Assembly: GCA_910587835.1 (NCBI GenBank)
Contig: CAJUNQ010000029.1
Location: 1 to 22,123 of the forward strand
From: an uncultured Oscillospiraceae bacterium
Lineage (GTDB): Bacteria > Bacillota > Clostridia > Oscillospirales > Acutalibacteraceae
Length of the DNA stretch: 22,123 bases
Direction of reading: 5' to 3'
Below, piece after piece: positions 20,808 to 22,123 of the stretch (the first letter of the stretch is position 1; each line of letters starts with the position of its first letter). Below the pieces are notes generated by a model that saw nothing but the letters and a program-made list of their open reading frames with translations, was not told where the DNA came from and did no database searches. The position numbers and the translations under genes were made by a program.

Positions 20808-21021
20808 CCCCTTGTTTCAGGCTTTGGGCGGAAAGGCAGCCCAGAGTGAACAGAAAAATATGGCGCCCCGGCTGTTGCAGTATATGCAGAATTTTCAGGG
20901 CAATCCCCTGGAGGCCCTTCAGGGCAAGCTCAACAGCGGGGAGATGTCCCAGCAGCAGTATAACCAGCTGCGCGGTGTGGCGGAAAATATCGCCCGCAAG
21001 ATGATGGGCGTGCTGAAATAG
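20800..21021 (+). CDS. 73-aa Gln-rich helical phage protein
   Basis: Starts MANPLFQALGG; then a helical stretch RLLQYMQNFQGNPLEALQGK, LNSGEMSQQQYNQLRGVAEN. Gln/Asn/Met-rich with the motif LNSG.MSQ.QYNQL, which I recall in a short-protein family found with the flanking genes in Firmicute phages. ATG overlaps the end of the previous gene by 8 nt and follows AAAGGAGG. Function unknown; the constant association with capsid-linked low-complexity proteins suggests a minor virion component. Confidence 0.75.
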   Translation: MANPLFQALGGKAAQSEQKNMAPRLLQYMQNFQGNPLEALQGKLNSGEMSQQQYNQLRGVAENIARKMMGVLK

Positions 21022-21049
21022 TACATTCATGTCTGGCCAGACAAATGTA
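21022..21049. promoter_or_regulatory. Palindrome upstream of the last gene
   Basis: A perfect 14-bp palindrome TGTCTGGCCAGACA (21030-21043) is extended by TACATT (21022-21027) and AATGTA (21044-21049), giving 13-bp arms with a 2-nt offset. It begins just after the previous stop codon and ends 12 nt before the RBS. It could be an operator for a dimeric regulator or a translational hairpin. Confidence 0.5.
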
Positions 21050-21076
21050 AATATAAGCAAAAAGGAGAAATACTTA

Positions 21077-21967
21077 ATGTCTCTTGGCAATGAAAATGGT
21101 CTGTCCGCCGCTGATATCGCAGCGGTAACGGACCGGAATAACGGCAATGGCGGCTGGGGCGGCTTTGGCGGCGAATGGCTGATTGCCCTGATCATGCTGT
21201 TTCTCTTCCCCATGATGTTCGGCGGGGGAATGTGGGGCGGCGGTATGTTTGGCGGCATGGGCGGCTGGGGCAACGGCGGTCTGATGGCTATGGCCAACGG
21301 TGCGCTGACCCGTGCCGACCTGTGTAGCGAGTTCAACTTCAACGGACTGGAGAATGCTGTCCGGGGTGTGCAGCAGGGCATTTGCGACAGCACCTTTGCC
21401 CTGAACAACTCCATTAACGGCCTTGGCATGAACATGATGCAGGGCTTTTCTCAGGCAGAGCTCTCCCGCTGTAACCAGCAGGCCGCGTTGATGCAGCAGC
21501 TGTACCAGATGGGCTACAACCAGCAGGATTGCTGCTGCCAGACCCAGCGGGCCATTGAGGGCGTGAACTACAATCTGGCAACCCAGGGCTGCGAGACCCG
21601 CAACACCGTCCAGAACGCTACCCGGGACATTATTGACAGTCAGAACAGCGGTTTCCGGGCCATTTTGGACAAGATGTGCCAGCAGGAGCTGGCTGCAAAG
21701 GACGCCCAGATTGCGGCCCAGAACCAGCGCATTTTTGGGCTGGAGCTCACTGCTTCTCAGGCAGCGCAGAACAACGCCATCGGCGCAATGATCTCCGCTA
21801 GCGAGGCCACGATTCTTCGCCGCACCGGCGCGGAGTGCCCCACCCCGGCCTACGTGGTCCAGCCTCCCACCCCGGTGAACTTCCCCACCAACTGCTGCGG
21901 GCAGTTTGCCGGTTGGGGCAATAACGGCTGGGGCGGCAATAGCTGCAACCAGGGCTGTGGCTGCTGA
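21077..21967 (+). CDS. Gly/Asn/Cys-rich protein with hydrophobic segment, probably virion-associated
   Basis: 296 aa. Residues about 25-60 are Gly/Trp/Met-rich and contain a hydrophobic stretch EWLIALIMLFLFPMMFGGG that could insert in a membrane. Residues about 78-150 follow the pattern LCSEFNFNGLENAVRGVQQG, with many Asn/Gln/Met and QQDCCCQTQRAIEGVNYNLA. Residues about 175-250 form a helical part (NATRDIIDSQNSGFRAILDK, LAAKDAQIAAQNQRIFGLEL). The end is Cys/Gly-rich (NQGCGC). The architecture is shared by a protein family that follows the two preceding genes in Clostridia phages. A role in DNA delivery or as an inner capsid protein is plausible but unproven. ATG at 21077 has AAAGGAG 9 nt upstream. 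Confidence 0.8.
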   Translation: MSLGNENGLSAADIAAVTDRNNGNGGWGGFGGEWLIALIMLFLFPMMFGGGMWGGGMFGGMGGWGNGGLMAMANGALTRADLCSEFNFNGLENAVRGVQQGICDSTFALNNSINGLGMNMMQGFSQAELSRCNQQAALMQQLYQMGYNQQDCCCQTQRAIEGVNYNLATQGCETRNTVQNATRDIIDSQNSGFRAILDKMCQQELAAKDAQIAAQNQRIFGLELTASQAAQNNAIGAMISASEATILRRTGAECPTPAYVVQPPTPVNFPTNCCGQFAGWGNNGWGGNSCNQGCGC

Positions 21968-22123
21968 AACGGGTCGATTTTATTGAAGCCACCAAAATGA
22001 TGATTTTCCCGAATACCGAGTAATCGCTTCGGGACAGCTACTTACAAATAATCTGTTCACCTTGCCGGATGCGCCGGCATGTTCGGCCCCGAGCCGATTT
22101 TGAGAATCACAGCGGCGGGGGAA
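21968..22123. other. Non-coding right edge
   Basis: 156 nt with no gene. A 6-bp GC hairpin at 22063-22079 (TGCCGG/CCGGCA) and a weak one at 22083-22097 (TCGGC/GCCGA) followed by TTTT may act as a poor terminator. No repeat shared with the left edge was found, so no att site can be proposed. Confidence 0.4.

Noticed and set aside
1..22123. att sites, tRNA genes, CRISPR arrays, insertion sequences
   Set aside because: No matching direct repeats at the edges, no cloverleaf, no spaced repeats and no transposase were found by eye.

Overview
The window is one stretch of a siphophage-type prophage, or a phage contig, from a GC-rich Firmicute. The gene families, strong Shine-Dalgarno sequences, frequent GTG/TTG starts and consensus sigma-A promoters fit a gut Clostridia host of the Oscillospirales type. 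This placement comes from gene content alone, not from a search.

Layout. Positions 1-1154 hold a terminator and the immunity region: a LexA/CI-like, SOS-cleavable repressor on the minus strand, divergent promoters with four operator-like sites, and a very short Cro-like HTH gene. The packaging and head genes follow directly (1178-8500): terS, terL, SPP1 gp6-like portal, Mu F-like minor head protein, HK97 gp10-like protein, a 54-aa conserved protein, scaffold, decoration protein and major capsid protein. At about 8505 the capsid gene runs in frame into the second half of a tape measure gene, so the usual connector, tail tube and tail chaperone genes are missing. The tail tip and host-recognition genes follow (9813-18279): Dit, a Gp37-like baseplate protein split into two genes by a 1.75-kb insert carrying a fibre gene and a minus-strand coiled-coil gene, then five further fibre or baseplate genes. 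Positions 18432-19010 hold two holin-like genes with no recognisable endolysin. The right end (19106-21967) has a single-pass membrane protein, a sigma-region-4-like HTH protein, and a compact cluster: a Cys-rich 35-mer, a papain-like peptidase candidate, and three low-complexity Q/P-, Q/N- or G/C-rich proteins that are probably virion-associated.

How it works together. The repressor appears to control the packaging/structural operon directly through a consensus promoter. Internal promoters lie before the capsid genes (6303, followed by an attenuator-like terminator) and before the 19106 gene. Two minus-strand units (4432-4633 and 12837-13185), each with its own promoter, RBS and terminator, look like morons active in the lysogen.

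No integrase, excisionase, replication gene, endolysin, att site, tRNA, CRISPR array or reverse transcriptase is visible. The missing replication module, capsid-tape measure fusion, split baseplate gene and truncated Cro suggest a decaying or remodelled prophage, or assembly chimerism. No gene-free gap exceeds 300 bases.
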